Of a stretch of DNA of 37,854 bases, positions 7,656 to 14,845 are shown piece after piece. The first letter of the stretch is position 1. Each line of letters starts with the position of its first letter. Both the position numbers and the translations under genes were made by a program. The stretch comes from an uncultured Myxococcales bacterium (GTDB lineage: Bacteria > Myxococcota_A > Polyangia > Nannocystales > Nannocystaceae), in the NCBI GenBank assembly GCA_902826865.1, contig CADEGN010000048.1, forward strand, positions 1 to 37,854, in the 5' to 3' direction. The notes beneath the pieces were generated by a model. The model ran no database searches. It was not told the DNA's origin and saw nothing but the letters and a program-made list of their open reading frames with translations.

Positions 7656-8042
7656 TCACCCGGTGCTTCCGGGACATCCGGCCGTCGTGCCAGGACATCC
7701 AGCCGTCGTGCCAGGACATCCAGCCGTCGTGCCAGGGCATCCTGCCGTCGCGCCAGGGCATCCTGCGGTCGCGCCAGGGCATCCCGCCGTCGTGCCGGGG
7801 CATCCTGCGGTCGCGCCAGGGCATCCTGCGGTCGCGCCAGGGCATCCTGCGGTCGCGCCAGGGCATCCTGCGGTCGCGCCAGGGCATCCCGCGGTGGCCC
7901 CAGGACAGCCGGCTGTACTGCCCGACGCAGTCATGTCTTTCTTGTCATCGCCGTCATCATCACCGTCGTCGCAACCGGTGGGCAGGGTGAGCACGCCGCC
8001 GATGGCAAGCACCTCAAGGATACCGGCAAGGGAAGTTCGCAT
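7656..8042 (-). CDS. Lipoprotein with twelve Cys heptad repeats; probable MNIO substrate (RiPP-like precursor)
   Basis: 128 residues. The ATG at 8042 follows a strong GAGGAG ribosome site. Residues 1-23 form a hydrophobic signal peptide ending LPTG before Cys24, the likely lipidation site; Pro at -3 makes the lipobox imperfect. An acidic spacer (DDGDDDGDDKKD) follows. Residues 43-126 are twelve uninterrupted heptads TAGCPGx, with x = Ala seven times, Thr four times and Ser once; the protein ends TG. Each heptad has one Cys. In this frame all differences between copies are synonymous except at position x, which supports selection on this frame. The gene sits directly upstream of MNIO and DUF2063, the position of a BufA-type precursor, but it lacks the DUF2282 sequence of classical bufferins. 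By analogy the signal peptide would be the leader, with cysteines modified before export, yielding a membrane-anchored metal-binding chain. Confidence 0.85.
   Translation of the reverse strand: MRTSLAGILEVLAIGGVLTLPTGCDDGDDDGDDKKDMTASGSTAGCPGATAGCPGATAGCPGATAGCPGATAGCPGATAGCPGTTAGCPGATAGCPGATAGCPGTTAGCPGTTAGCPGTTAGCPGSTG
7665..7916 (-). repeat. 12 x 21-bp tandem repeat encoding TAGCPGx heptads
   Basis: Twelve head-to-tail 21-base units without gaps. Because the unit length is a multiple of three and contains no stop, all six frames stay open. Only the minus frame described for the lipoprotein has a start with a ribosome site and a signal peptide. Copies differ at third positions (TGC/TGT, CCT/CCC, GCA/GCT/GCG/GCC, ACC/ACG/ACA, GGA/GGC) plus the GCG/ACG/AGC change at the variable residue. 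Confidence 0.97.
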
Positions 8043-8090
8043 TCGTTAGATCTCCTCGTCGTTCGCCCTATGCTGCCGCTCCGCCGACGG

Positions 8091-9113
8091 TTACAGGTCG
8101 GTGCCATCTCTTTCGCAGGGGTCGACTGCCCCCGCATGGATCGCGCGCGTCCCGGCGTCCATATGTCCGATGAGCCACCGTCGCCCGCGACATATCGCTT
8201 TCGCACGTTGAGAATCTCGCGTCCATAACAGGGACCAGTCGAGCTTTCCTACCGGCACCCGCCCATCGCCGCAGCGCACGCGCGTGCCGCCATTGTGGGG
8301 CCCGTGGCGCTCGAGGTCATCGGCCGGACACGCGATTTCTATGGCAGGATCATCGAGGTTGGGATCGAACGCCCCGTACGGCTCGATCGGCGCGGTATCG
8401 CGGAGCATCGTCGGCGGCGTGAAGAAGCCGCTGGCATCGGTGCCGCGGTGGACAGCACCTCGCTCGCCTCGCGTCGCGGCATCTGGTCGCCCACGCTGAT
8501 GGCACCCGCTACAGTCATTGCGCTCGACGAAGCCGGCGAGCGCCCGCGCCCGTGCTTCCGGCCGCATCCGCGAAAACGCAGGCGACTCGGACAGGCGCGC
8601 GCGCATGACCTCGGTCGCCGCCGCCTCCGCCTCCATGTCGTAGCAGGGCCACCGCACGCCCTCGAGTGGGCCGCCGGGCGTCTCGTCGGTCGGGCGCAAG
8701 ACATGGAACCAGCACCCTCCCGCCGCGTCCAGTTCTGCGCCGCGCACGTCGACGATGCGGCGCTCGGTATCCGCGCCGGCGAACTCAATGCGGTCGGCCA
8801 CGGTCCCGGGCCCGAACAGTAGCCGCGCGACCCCGTCGTCTCCGCGCGTCGAACCGATGGGCACCTCACCCAGCGCCATCCAGATCTCCACCTGCGCGCG
8901 CTCACGATCTGACGACGGCAAGTGGATCGGCGGCACGAGTCGGACGTGGTCACCCCCAAACCAGTGCGACGTTGGATCGGCGATCGTCATCGACTCGACC
9001 CCACGGTCGTCCGAGCGACACGCCGCGATGCCGAGCGCAAGCAGCCCGGCACAACATCGGCGAGCGAGTTCATGTGTTGGCCGGCGACCTGCGGTGCCCA
9101 CTTGCCTGCGCAT
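8091..9113 (-). CDS. Lipoprotein with a single c-heme motif
   Basis: 340 residues. The signal region LLALGIAAC gives lipidated Cys32. A CSGCH heme motif lies at 201-205, after a helical stretch (RPEARARALAGFVERNDC). Other features are six to eight further Cys residues and several His-rich turns. The domain between 50 and 160 is beta-rich by appearance, and I recognise no named family. The ATG has only a weak ribosome site, so the true start may be slightly downstream. The stop lies 48 bases before the repeat-lipoprotein start, on the same strand, so it probably belongs to the same transcription unit and would act as a periplasmic or outer-membrane electron carrier near the modified lipoprotein. 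Confidence 0.65.
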   Translation of the reverse strand: MRRQVGTAGRRPTHELARRCCAGLLALGIAACRSDDRGVESMTIADPTSHWFGGDHVRLVPPIHLPSSDRERAQVEIWMALGEVPIGSTRGDDGVARLLFGPGTVADRIEFAGADTERRIVDVRGAELDAAGGCWFHVLRPTDETPGGPLEGVRWPCYDMEAEAAATEVMRARLSESPAFSRMRPEARARALAGFVERNDCSGCHQRGRPDAATRGERGAVHRGTDASGFFTPPTMLRDTAPIEPYGAFDPNLDDPAIEIACPADDLERHGPHNGGTRVRCGDGRVPVGKLDWSLLWTRDSQRAKAICRGRRWLIGHMDAGTRAIHAGAVDPCERDGTDL

Positions 9114-9252
9114 GTATGCCGGCCCGACTGAACCGGTTTCGCCACTCGGGTGGGGGATCGGGAACGTCTCGGCCCACCCGCGCGGGGGCGCCTGCGCGCC
9201 TTCTGCGCCTTCTTCTCGTTCTTGTTCGGCTTGGCGGGCGGGCGTCGACGGA

Positions 9253-9777
9253 TCACTGGCCGAGCGCGTCGCGCCAGGGGCGGCCGTCGAGCAGCAGCTC
9301 TCCGGTTGCAGGCAGTCCGTCGGCCGCCACGCGGAACTCGATGGCAGCGGGCCGGTCGCGCAGCGCCCGCTCGAGGTCCTGCGCCCGGTCCTCCGGGACG
9401 AAGTACCGCTGGCGGCCGCTTAGCGGGTCGGCCTGGACCACCGCGTCGCAATCTGGCGGTCGCTCGTCGCAGTGGATCTGACGAACGCCGGGATCGACGC
9501 GGCTGTCACGATCGGTTTGTAGACACAGACAGCACCCGGTCCTCACGACGTCGAACACCGGGTTGGCCGAGTCATCGCCGCAGGTGTTGGGCCCATGCCA
9601 TCGCACGCGATAGCGGTACTCGAGGTACTGGCCGTGTAGTGGGTCACGAGGATCGAAGCCCTCGATCGGGATCGTCCACACCACGCCGCCGCGCGACGCG
9701 AACTCGGCCCGCCCGACCACGGCCAACATGCCGAGGATCGGGATCGCGAGCGCAACGAGGGTGAGCCGCGATCTCAT
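9253..9777 (-). CDS. GDYXXLXY domain protein
   Basis: 174 residues. The ATG at 9777 overlaps the DUF2157 stop by 4 bases. An N-terminal membrane anchor (LTLVALAIPILGMLAVV) is followed by the family core. PLHGQYLEYRYRV near 47-60 is the GDYxxLxY motif, here with Gln for Asp. The C-terminus has the usual ELLLDGRPWRDAL strand. A CCLCLQ segment and further Cys near 80-110 are unusual for the family and could bind a metal or form disulfides. The family is regularly encoded beside DUF2157/DUF4401 membrane proteins. Its function is unknown. Confidence 0.82.
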   Translation of the reverse strand: MRSRLTLVALAIPILGMLAVVGRAEFASRGGVVWTIPIEGFDPRDPLHGQYLEYRYRVRWHGPNTCGDDSANPVFDVVRTGCCLCLQTDRDSRVDPGVRQIHCDERPPDCDAVVQADPLSGRQRYFVPEDRAQDLERALRDRPAAIEFRVAADGLPATGELLLDGRPWRDALGQ

Positions 9778-10895
9778 CGCGAACCTCCCATGGATTCGAA
9801 ACGCTTGCGCCCGCGGGTCCAAGCCCACACCACGAGCAACGCCACCGTGCCGCCCGAGACGAGACCCAAACCCGTGTCGAGGAGCGAGCCAAAGACCTCG
9901 AAATACACGATCACAATCCGCACGCCGACCAGCGCGGTCGCGAGGTTGAGCAGGCCCCGGTCCTGGGTGTCGTAGGCGAGCCAAGCGATCACGAGCCACA
10001 GGCCGATGAACGTCAGCGCCGAGACGGCCCCCAGATCACCCGGAGAGAAGAACACCGGCACGTGCGCGACCGCGAAGCAGGCCAAGAGCGCCGCACGTTC
10101 TGACAGTCGCGTCTGCACGGCCATGCCCAGGGCGAGCGTCGCGATCATGGACAACGCGGCGGGCGCGTACGCCGAGTCCCAGTTCTCGTGGGCGGTGTTT
10201 TCATAAAACGCCAGCGTTCCGGCCGAGGCGCACAGCACCAGCTCGGTCCAGCCGATCGCGCGCAACGCCTTGGCCAGTGCCGGGCGTCGGTCCTCGATCC
10301 CCCGATGGCTGCCGAGCCCGAGGCAGACGAGCGGAGGCCAGAAGATCGTCGCCAGCGCCGGAGGGCCGTCGTCGTATTGGATAGCGAACCACACCGCGAT
10401 CGAGGCCCACGTCGCTTGCATCCCGAGGATCCACAGCGAAGCCGCCGCGCCGCTGTGGGCGCGGGTCATGAGCATCGCCGTCAGCACCGTCCAGGTCGAC
10501 ATCGCGACGTGTGTCCGACCGCCGAGCTGGTAGACCTGGCCGACCAACGCGATCGAGGCGAGCACCAGGCCCCATAGCACCACGATCGCGGTTTCTCTCG
10601 CCCACGCGATACCGCGGCGATCCCACTCCCAGACCCCCGCGGCCACCGCGACGAGCAGGACCAGGTCGATGCCGATCTTCGCCCGGCCTGGGATCCCGTC
10701 CCAGTTTGAGGCGACGATCGACACGATTCCCACGGCGATCGCGAGGCCCGCGACGCCGGCGATCGCGTACAGCAGTGAGGGGCGCCGTTGGCGATCGCGA
10801 TCGAACTCGGCGATGCGCGCCGCCTGGTCGGCGGTGATGATGCCGGCCGCGATCCAACGCTGCAGATCAGACGCGCTCGCCACGAACGACCCCAC
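9774..10895 (-). CDS. DUF2157 integral membrane protein
   Basis: About 373 residues if the GTG at 10895 is used. The N-terminus DLQRWIAAGIITADQAARI is the soluble DUF2157 start; an ATG at 11114 would add 73 Arg/Pro-rich residues that do not look like this family. Roughly ten to twelve hydrophobic segments follow, beginning with LLYAIAGVAGLAIAVGIVS, and the SNWDGIPGRAKIGIDL segment is typical. It overlaps GDYXXLXY by 4 bases and forms a two-gene unit with it. The proteins are probably an inner-membrane complex of unknown function. Confidence 0.82.
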   Translation of the reverse strand: MGSFVASASDLQRWIAAGIITADQAARIAEFDRDRQRRPSLLYAIAGVAGLAIAVGIVSIVASNWDGIPGRAKIGIDLVLLVAVAAGVWEWDRRGIAWARETAIVVLWGLVLASIALVGQVYQLGGRTHVAMSTWTVLTAMLMTRAHSGAAASLWILGMQATWASIAVWFAIQYDDGPPALATIFWPPLVCLGLGSHRGIEDRRPALAKALRAIGWTELVLCASAGTLAFYENTAHENWDSAYAPAALSMIATLALGMAVQTRLSERAALLACFAVAHVPVFFSPGDLGAVSALTFIGLWLVIAWLAYDTQDRGLLNLATALVGVRIVIVYFEVFGSLLDTGLGLVSGGTVALLVVWAWTRGRKRFESMGGSR

Positions 10896-11284
10896 GCTAG
10901 CACGGTCCCCGTTCGCGACGCTGATGTCGTCCCCGGCCTTGCGAGGCTCGCCCGGCGAGAGCCACGTGCGGACGCCCGCGCCATGGCGGAGGGGCGCGAT
11001 CGAGCACGGACGCGAATCCACCTCGCAGGACCGCGCAGCGCGACACTTGGTTCGTTCCGCGAGAGGCCCCGACCCGTCGCGAAAGCGCCGGCGCGGACCA
11101 CGGTTGGCGTCCACGTCGAACCAGGGATCGAACTCCGCCGCAGCACCACTACAAGGACGGAGCGCGACGTGGGTGAGGCTGGTGGCCGAAGCTCTGTTCC
11201 GCGGTGATCAGTGACCCATCGGAACCAGTCGTGTTAGTTCTTGTCTGATGTGCCGCCTCCGAGCCTGGGCGCAGCCGGGAACGC
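10896..11284. other. Divergent intergenic region
   Basis: 389 bases between the divergent DUF2157 and RND-head genes; it should hold both promoters. A stretch near 11118-11137 (GAACCAGGGATCGAACT) superficially resembles a tRNA T-arm, but no acceptor or anticodon arm could be matched. Open frames here are Arg/Pro-rich and unsupported. Confidence 0.4.
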
Positions 11285-13177
11285 ATGCCGAACCTGCGCG
11301 AACATGTTTCTTCCCGCGCGGACCGCAATCGATCGGCGTCGCAAATCCGACGAGCGGCCGTGGTGGCGTTCGTCTCTGCCTTCGGCGCGTGTACGTCATC
11401 CCCGCAGAAGGATGAGAGCCCGGCACCAACGCGCGTCGCAACATCGGCGTCGCGCGAGCCGCGGAGACGGTGTCCCGACCGCGTGATCGTCGACGTCGAA
11501 TATCCCGGCGCGGCCGTCGAGCTGGTCGAGCACGACATCGTGGTGCCGCTGGAGGCGGCGCTGCAGGGCCTCGAAGGGACCCACGCAATCCATGCTTTCG
11601 TGCGGGCGGGACGCGCTCGACTCGTGGTCGAGAACACCATCGACGACGGGGCCATCCCCACCGAGCCAGGGGCCGCGAAGGAGCGGCTGGATCGGCAGCT
11701 GGACGCCACACGCGATGCCATCGCTGCGGCTTCGTCCTCGTTGCCGGACGCGAGCGTTCCGCCTCGGGTCGCGATCCTGGCGGGCGAGGAGCGCTTGCTG
11801 CCGGTGGTGGTCTCGGGTCCACTCACGCCCCTGCAGTTCCTGGGATGGCTCGATGGATTTCGCCGGCGCCTGCTAGGCGACCCGGCTGTTCGCGGGGTCG
11901 ACGTGATCGGTGCACCGGCGCGCGAACTGGTCGTCCGTGTCGACCCTCGGCGACTGATGGCGTTCGGCCTTGGCGTCAGCGACGTCGTGGCGACGTTGCA
12001 ACGATTCTCGCTCGAGTACCCGCGAGCGATCGAGCTCTCGGAACCCGAAGCCGAACGCGTGGGCGAGCTGGAACTGTCGGCCGGCTCCAGGTCCGTGCAC
12101 CTGTCCGGCGTGGAGGGCTCCAGGTCCGTGCGCCTGTCCGACGTGGCGGAGTTGAAACAGAGTGTCGTCCCCGGGCCGGCGGTCCACATCGGAGATCAGC
12201 AGGCCGTGGTCGTCATGGTTCGGACCTCCTCGCAAGGGTCGGACAACGGGCTGGCCGATCGGATCGGCCAGCTCGCGGGCGACATGCCTGTAGGTCTCGT
12301 CGCGATCGCGGCTCCGGCCCCCATCGAGATCTCGCGTTGCGACGTCGACGCGCCCACCGCCGCGGGACCGGCGGCCATCCTCGAGATCGATCGCGACCTC
12401 ACCAAGGCGGTGGTGGGCGCCTTGGCGCCGGTCGGATCGCCGGCACACCGGGTGGTGATTGAGGGTGCAGACGTGACCGATCCCGATGCAGAGGCCGGCG
12501 GCATCACGCAGGTCCTCGAGATCAGCCGCGACGACGCCGATGCCCGTCGCGTGTTGAAATCGTGGCGACTCGCCCTCGCGGGGCTCCCGAACCTTGGCGC
12601 GTGGAGCGTGACGCCGACGGGGGCCCAACTCACGGTCGAGCTCGAACACGCTGATCCGTCCGCGCTCGAAGACGCTGCCGGACGCGTTCGCGACAGGTTG
12701 GCGACTCGCCCGGGCGTCGCTAGCATCGCGCGTCGGCCGGCCGATCGCACGCTGATCGAGGCACACGTCGATCGCGACCGGGCCGGGCGCCTCGGGGTGC
12801 CAGTCGCCGAGGTCCTGTCACTCTTTTCGCTTGCTCGCTTCGGAGAGACCATCGGCCACCTGGGCGGTGGTGGGGACGCTCTGGCGCTCCGCGTACGACT
12901 TACGGATGAGCCCGATGACACGGCACCTGAGGCGCTCTTGCAGATGGTCCTCCCCATGTCCGACGGCCGGGCTCTCCGCCTCGGCGACGTGGGTGCTCTG
13001 GAAGTGCGCAGGGCTCCCGCGGAGATCCACCGTCACAACCATCAACGATGCGTCGTCCTACGAATCGCAGCGGACTCGGACGAGGCCGCTCGCGACCTCG
13101 TGACGCTGCTGGACTCGACCGCGATCGCGGAACTGCAGGCGGCGATCCCCGGACTCACAGCGCGGCTCCGCCCGTAG
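11285..13177 (+). CDS. Lipoprotein with RND efflux-pump porter domains but no membrane helices
   Basis: 630 residues. The signal region ends FVSAFGAC, with Cys36 the likely lipid site. Residues 67-345 match the first periplasmic half of CusA/AcrB-type RND pumps: VIVDVEYPGAAVELVEHDIV with PLEAALQGLEG (67-97), DPAVRGVDVIG (199-209), RELVVRVDPRRLMAFGLGVSDV (213-234) and VRLSDVAEL (282-290). Residues 420-630 match the second half: DRDRAGRLGVPVAEVLSLF (496-514), ALRLGDVGALEV (563-574) and EIHRHNHQRCVVLRI (580-594). Full RND permeases have about 1,000-1,050 residues with twelve transmembrane helices. Here both helix blocks are absent and a ~75-residue linker joins the two halves, so it cannot pump by itself. 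It may be an adaptor, a decoy or a binding protein derived from an RND head. A GGGA ribosome site precedes the ATG. Confidence 0.78.
   Translation: MPNLREHVSSRADRNRSASQIRRAAVVAFVSAFGACTSSPQKDESPAPTRVATSASREPRRRCPDRVIVDVEYPGAAVELVEHDIVVPLEAALQGLEGTHAIHAFVRAGRARLVVENTIDDGAIPTEPGAAKERLDRQLDATRDAIAAASSSLPDASVPPRVAILAGEERLLPVVVSGPLTPLQFLGWLDGFRRRLLGDPAVRGVDVIGAPARELVVRVDPRRLMAFGLGVSDVVATLQRFSLEYPRAIELSEPEAERVGELELSAGSRSVHLSGVEGSRSVRLSDVAELKQSVVPGPAVHIGDQQAVVVMVRTSSQGSDNGLADRIGQLAGDMPVGLVAIAAPAPIEISRCDVDAPTAAGPAAILEIDRDLTKAVVGALAPVGSPAHRVVIEGADVTDPDAEAGGITQVLEISRDDADARRVLKSWRLALAGLPNLGAWSVTPTGAQLTVELEHADPSALEDAAGRVRDRLATRPGVASIARRPADRTLIEAHVDRDRAGRLGVPVAEVLSLFSLARFGETIGHLGGGGDALALRVRLTDEPDDTAPEALLQMVLPMSDGRALRLGDVGALEVRRAPAEIHRHNHQRCVVLRIAADSDEAARDLVTLLDSTAIAELQAAIPGLTARLRP
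12083..12148 (+). repeat. Two-copy 33-bp tandem duplication inside the RND-head gene
   Basis: Two adjacent 33-base units encode GSRSVHLSGVE and GSRSVRLSDVA. They differ at few bases. The duplication adds 11 residues just before the conserved LSDVAEL strand of the RND docking/porter region, so the unit was probably copied recently without breaking the frame. Confidence 0.85.
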
Positions 13178-13183
13178 GTTGTG

Positions 13184-13197
13184 CTGCCGAGGTCGGC
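13184..13197. terminator. Weak hairpin between convergent genes
   Basis: A 5-bp stem (TGCCG/CGGCA) with loop AGGT sits in the 67-base gap between two converging stop codons. A second short inverted repeat (GTGGC/GCCAC) follows at about 13208-13219. There is no T run. The position suits a bidirectional terminator, but the evidence is thin. Confidence 0.25.
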
Positions 13198-13244
13198 ACA
13201 CAGACGAGTGGCGGGCCACGCCCACAACGCGTTGCGCCGATGCC

Positions 13245-14540
13245 TCAGTTTCGCAGCTGCGCCATGATGGCCCGCAGGCGCGGATAGCGGGCCTGCAACT
13301 CCGCCTTCGCCTGCGGCCCTTCGTGGTGGGCTGCGGCGAGCATTCGGTCGTAGGCGCCCATCGCCTCGGCGAAGAGTGCCTCGCGTTCACGCACCGTCGC
13401 GCCCGCGGCCCCGCGCTCGAGTCGGACGAGCACCTCGTCGAGCCGGTCACGGGCCGCGCCGAAGTCGTGGGTTGGCGTCGGCGGATGGCGGGCGACGGAG
13501 ACTGCTGGGGGGATCGCATTGCCCGACGTCGAGGTGGTGAGCGTCGGCCCAGCGAGGCTAGGCGCGGGCGGCAAATCTTCGAGTTCACCGCACGTGCCGG
13601 GCACGATGCCATCGCATTTGGTCAGGGTTTGGAACCACGCCCACGCCCCTTCGTTGGCGTCCGGAGTGTCACAGCAGTGCCCCGAGCATTGCGCCTCGAT
13701 GTACTCGTGCTCGTGCCCTTCCTCTTCGAGGCGGGCGAGCAGCTGTTGGGCGCCGTCATAAAGGAAGTCGTCTGCGGAAATGACGATCCGGCCTGGGACC
13801 TTGCAATCAGGCCGCGACGGCGGGGTGTATGGCGTGTACGCGTTGCCTCCGCACCACCACTGAATGCCGGCGAAGACGTCTTGAAACTCCCAGCCGTGGA
13901 TGGCGAGAAACTCCGACCCGCCGGACAGGCCCCAACCGTAGACCCGGCTGACATCGACGTTGTGGTTGGTGGCGACGTCGGCCAAGACCTCCCAGAGGTA
14001 GTCCGCGTTCGCGTTCGTATCGCCTTGATACCAGCTCGTACAGCCCGGGCACTTGGTCATCACGACGATGAACGGCAAGTTGTTCTGCTCCCAGTAGCTG
14101 CCCCAGATGTACCGGGTCGACTCGAACGGGTCACCCTCATCGCCGTGGAACGCGACGACGAGCGGCAGCGGCTCGTCGGTGTCCGGGGCGCCGATGAGGT
14201 ACCACCGTTCCGGCGACCCCATCTCGATCTGCAGGATCTCGTTTTTGCCTCCGCCCATGCCACAGCTACCAGCGGGACCGCCGACGGGGCCCCCAGAGCT
14301 GCCGTCTCCGGTTTCGGGCCCGCTGCTCGCCGAGCTGGTGGAGGGATCGGCGGTGGCGCCGGTGGGGTCGTTCGAGTCCTCGGTCGGGCTCGAGTTGGGC
14401 CCGCTGTCGTTGGTGCCGGCGTTCGTACCGGTCCCGTCGGGCTCCCACGCGATCGTGTCGGCGCCGGAGTTACTGCCGCCGCAACCGGCGGCAACCGAAA
14501 CGGCGGACAGGCACAGGGACCGGACAAAGGAGATCGACAT
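13245..14540 (-). CDS. Alpha/beta-hydrolase (esterase/depolymerase-like) lipoprotein with helical C-terminal extension
   Basis: 431 residues. The signal ends SVAAGC, with lipidated Cys20, followed by a ~70-residue Ser/Thr/Gly/Asp linker. The hydrolase domain spans about 95-310: PLPLVVAFHG (125-133) is the first core strand and oxyanion region, YGWGLSGGSE (201-210) is the nucleophile elbow with Ser206, ISADD (254-258) offers the acid and CSGH (285-288) the His. This resembles the LpqC/PHB-depolymerase-like esterases. Cys pairs (CPGC, CSGHCC) suggest disulfides. Residues ~350-431 form a separate charged helical segment (RDRLDEVLVRLERG...) not typical of these enzymes. The start is supported by GGTGAG upstream. 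It is an extracytoplasmic esterase of unknown substrate. Confidence 0.78.
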   Translation of the reverse strand: MSISFVRSLCLSAVSVAAGCGGSNSGADTIAWEPDGTGTNAGTNDSGPNSSPTEDSNDPTGATADPSTSSASSGPETGDGSSGGPVGGPAGSCGMGGGKNEILQIEMGSPERWYLIGAPDTDEPLPLVVAFHGDEGDPFESTRYIWGSYWEQNNLPFIVVMTKCPGCTSWYQGDTNANADYLWEVLADVATNHNVDVSRVYGWGLSGGSEFLAIHGWEFQDVFAGIQWWCGGNAYTPYTPPSRPDCKVPGRIVISADDFLYDGAQQLLARLEEEGHEHEYIEAQCSGHCCDTPDANEGAWAWFQTLTKCDGIVPGTCGELEDLPPAPSLAGPTLTTSTSGNAIPPAVSVARHPPTPTHDFGAARDRLDEVLVRLERGAAGATVREREALFAEAMGAYDRMLAAAHHEGPQAKAELQARYPRLRAIMAQLRN

Positions 14541-14845
14541 GGTCTCACCACGCTACACCCGAGAGCGACGCCGAGTCAGTCAGCCAGGCCTCAGGTTTTT
14601 CGGCTTGCGGCTGCGAACCAACGATGTGCCCGAGCGTATTCAGCACGATCCTCGCCGCGAACAACGGGCGGAACGCAAACAGCCGTGGATGGAGCGCAAC
14701 GGCTGCGAGGGGCACGAACAGCGCCCGAGGCACGCTCCGATGGGGTGCATCGCCATCGCCGACAACGGCGTGCACGGTACCGATCCTGCACGGAGTGTAC
14801 ATGCTTGAGCAGAACGCCCGCTGTGATCCCGCCGCGGCGGTGTCG
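14541..14845. other. Gap upstream of the esterase gene
   Basis: 305 bases. A minus-strand frame 14545-14802 could encode 85 residues with a hydrophobic middle (ALFVPLAAVALHPRLFAF), but its ribosome site is poor and I recognise no family. The region should hold the promoter of the esterase lipoprotein gene. Confidence 0.3.

Noticed and set aside
7665..7916. CRISPR-like direct repeats.
   Set aside because: The units are contiguous without spacers, are a multiple of three, and encode a protein with a clear start and lipoprotein signal; no cas genes are present.
7303..8228. Other frames across the heptad array (for example HPAVAPG-type, QGILRSR-type and MPWRDRR-type repeat proteins on either strand).
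   Set aside because: They are open only because the 21-bp unit lacks stops in every frame. None has a ribosome site with a signal peptide, and the copy-to-copy substitutions are non-synonymous in them.
9114..9252. Lys-rich minus-strand stretch between the GDYXXLXY and heme-lipoprotein genes.
   Set aside because: It has no start codon with a ribosome site, and the Lys-rich part is too short to support a gene.
11118..11137. tRNA T-arm-like sequence on the minus strand.
   Set aside because: The T-stem does not pair fully, and no matching acceptor stem, D-arm or anticodon arm could be found nearby.
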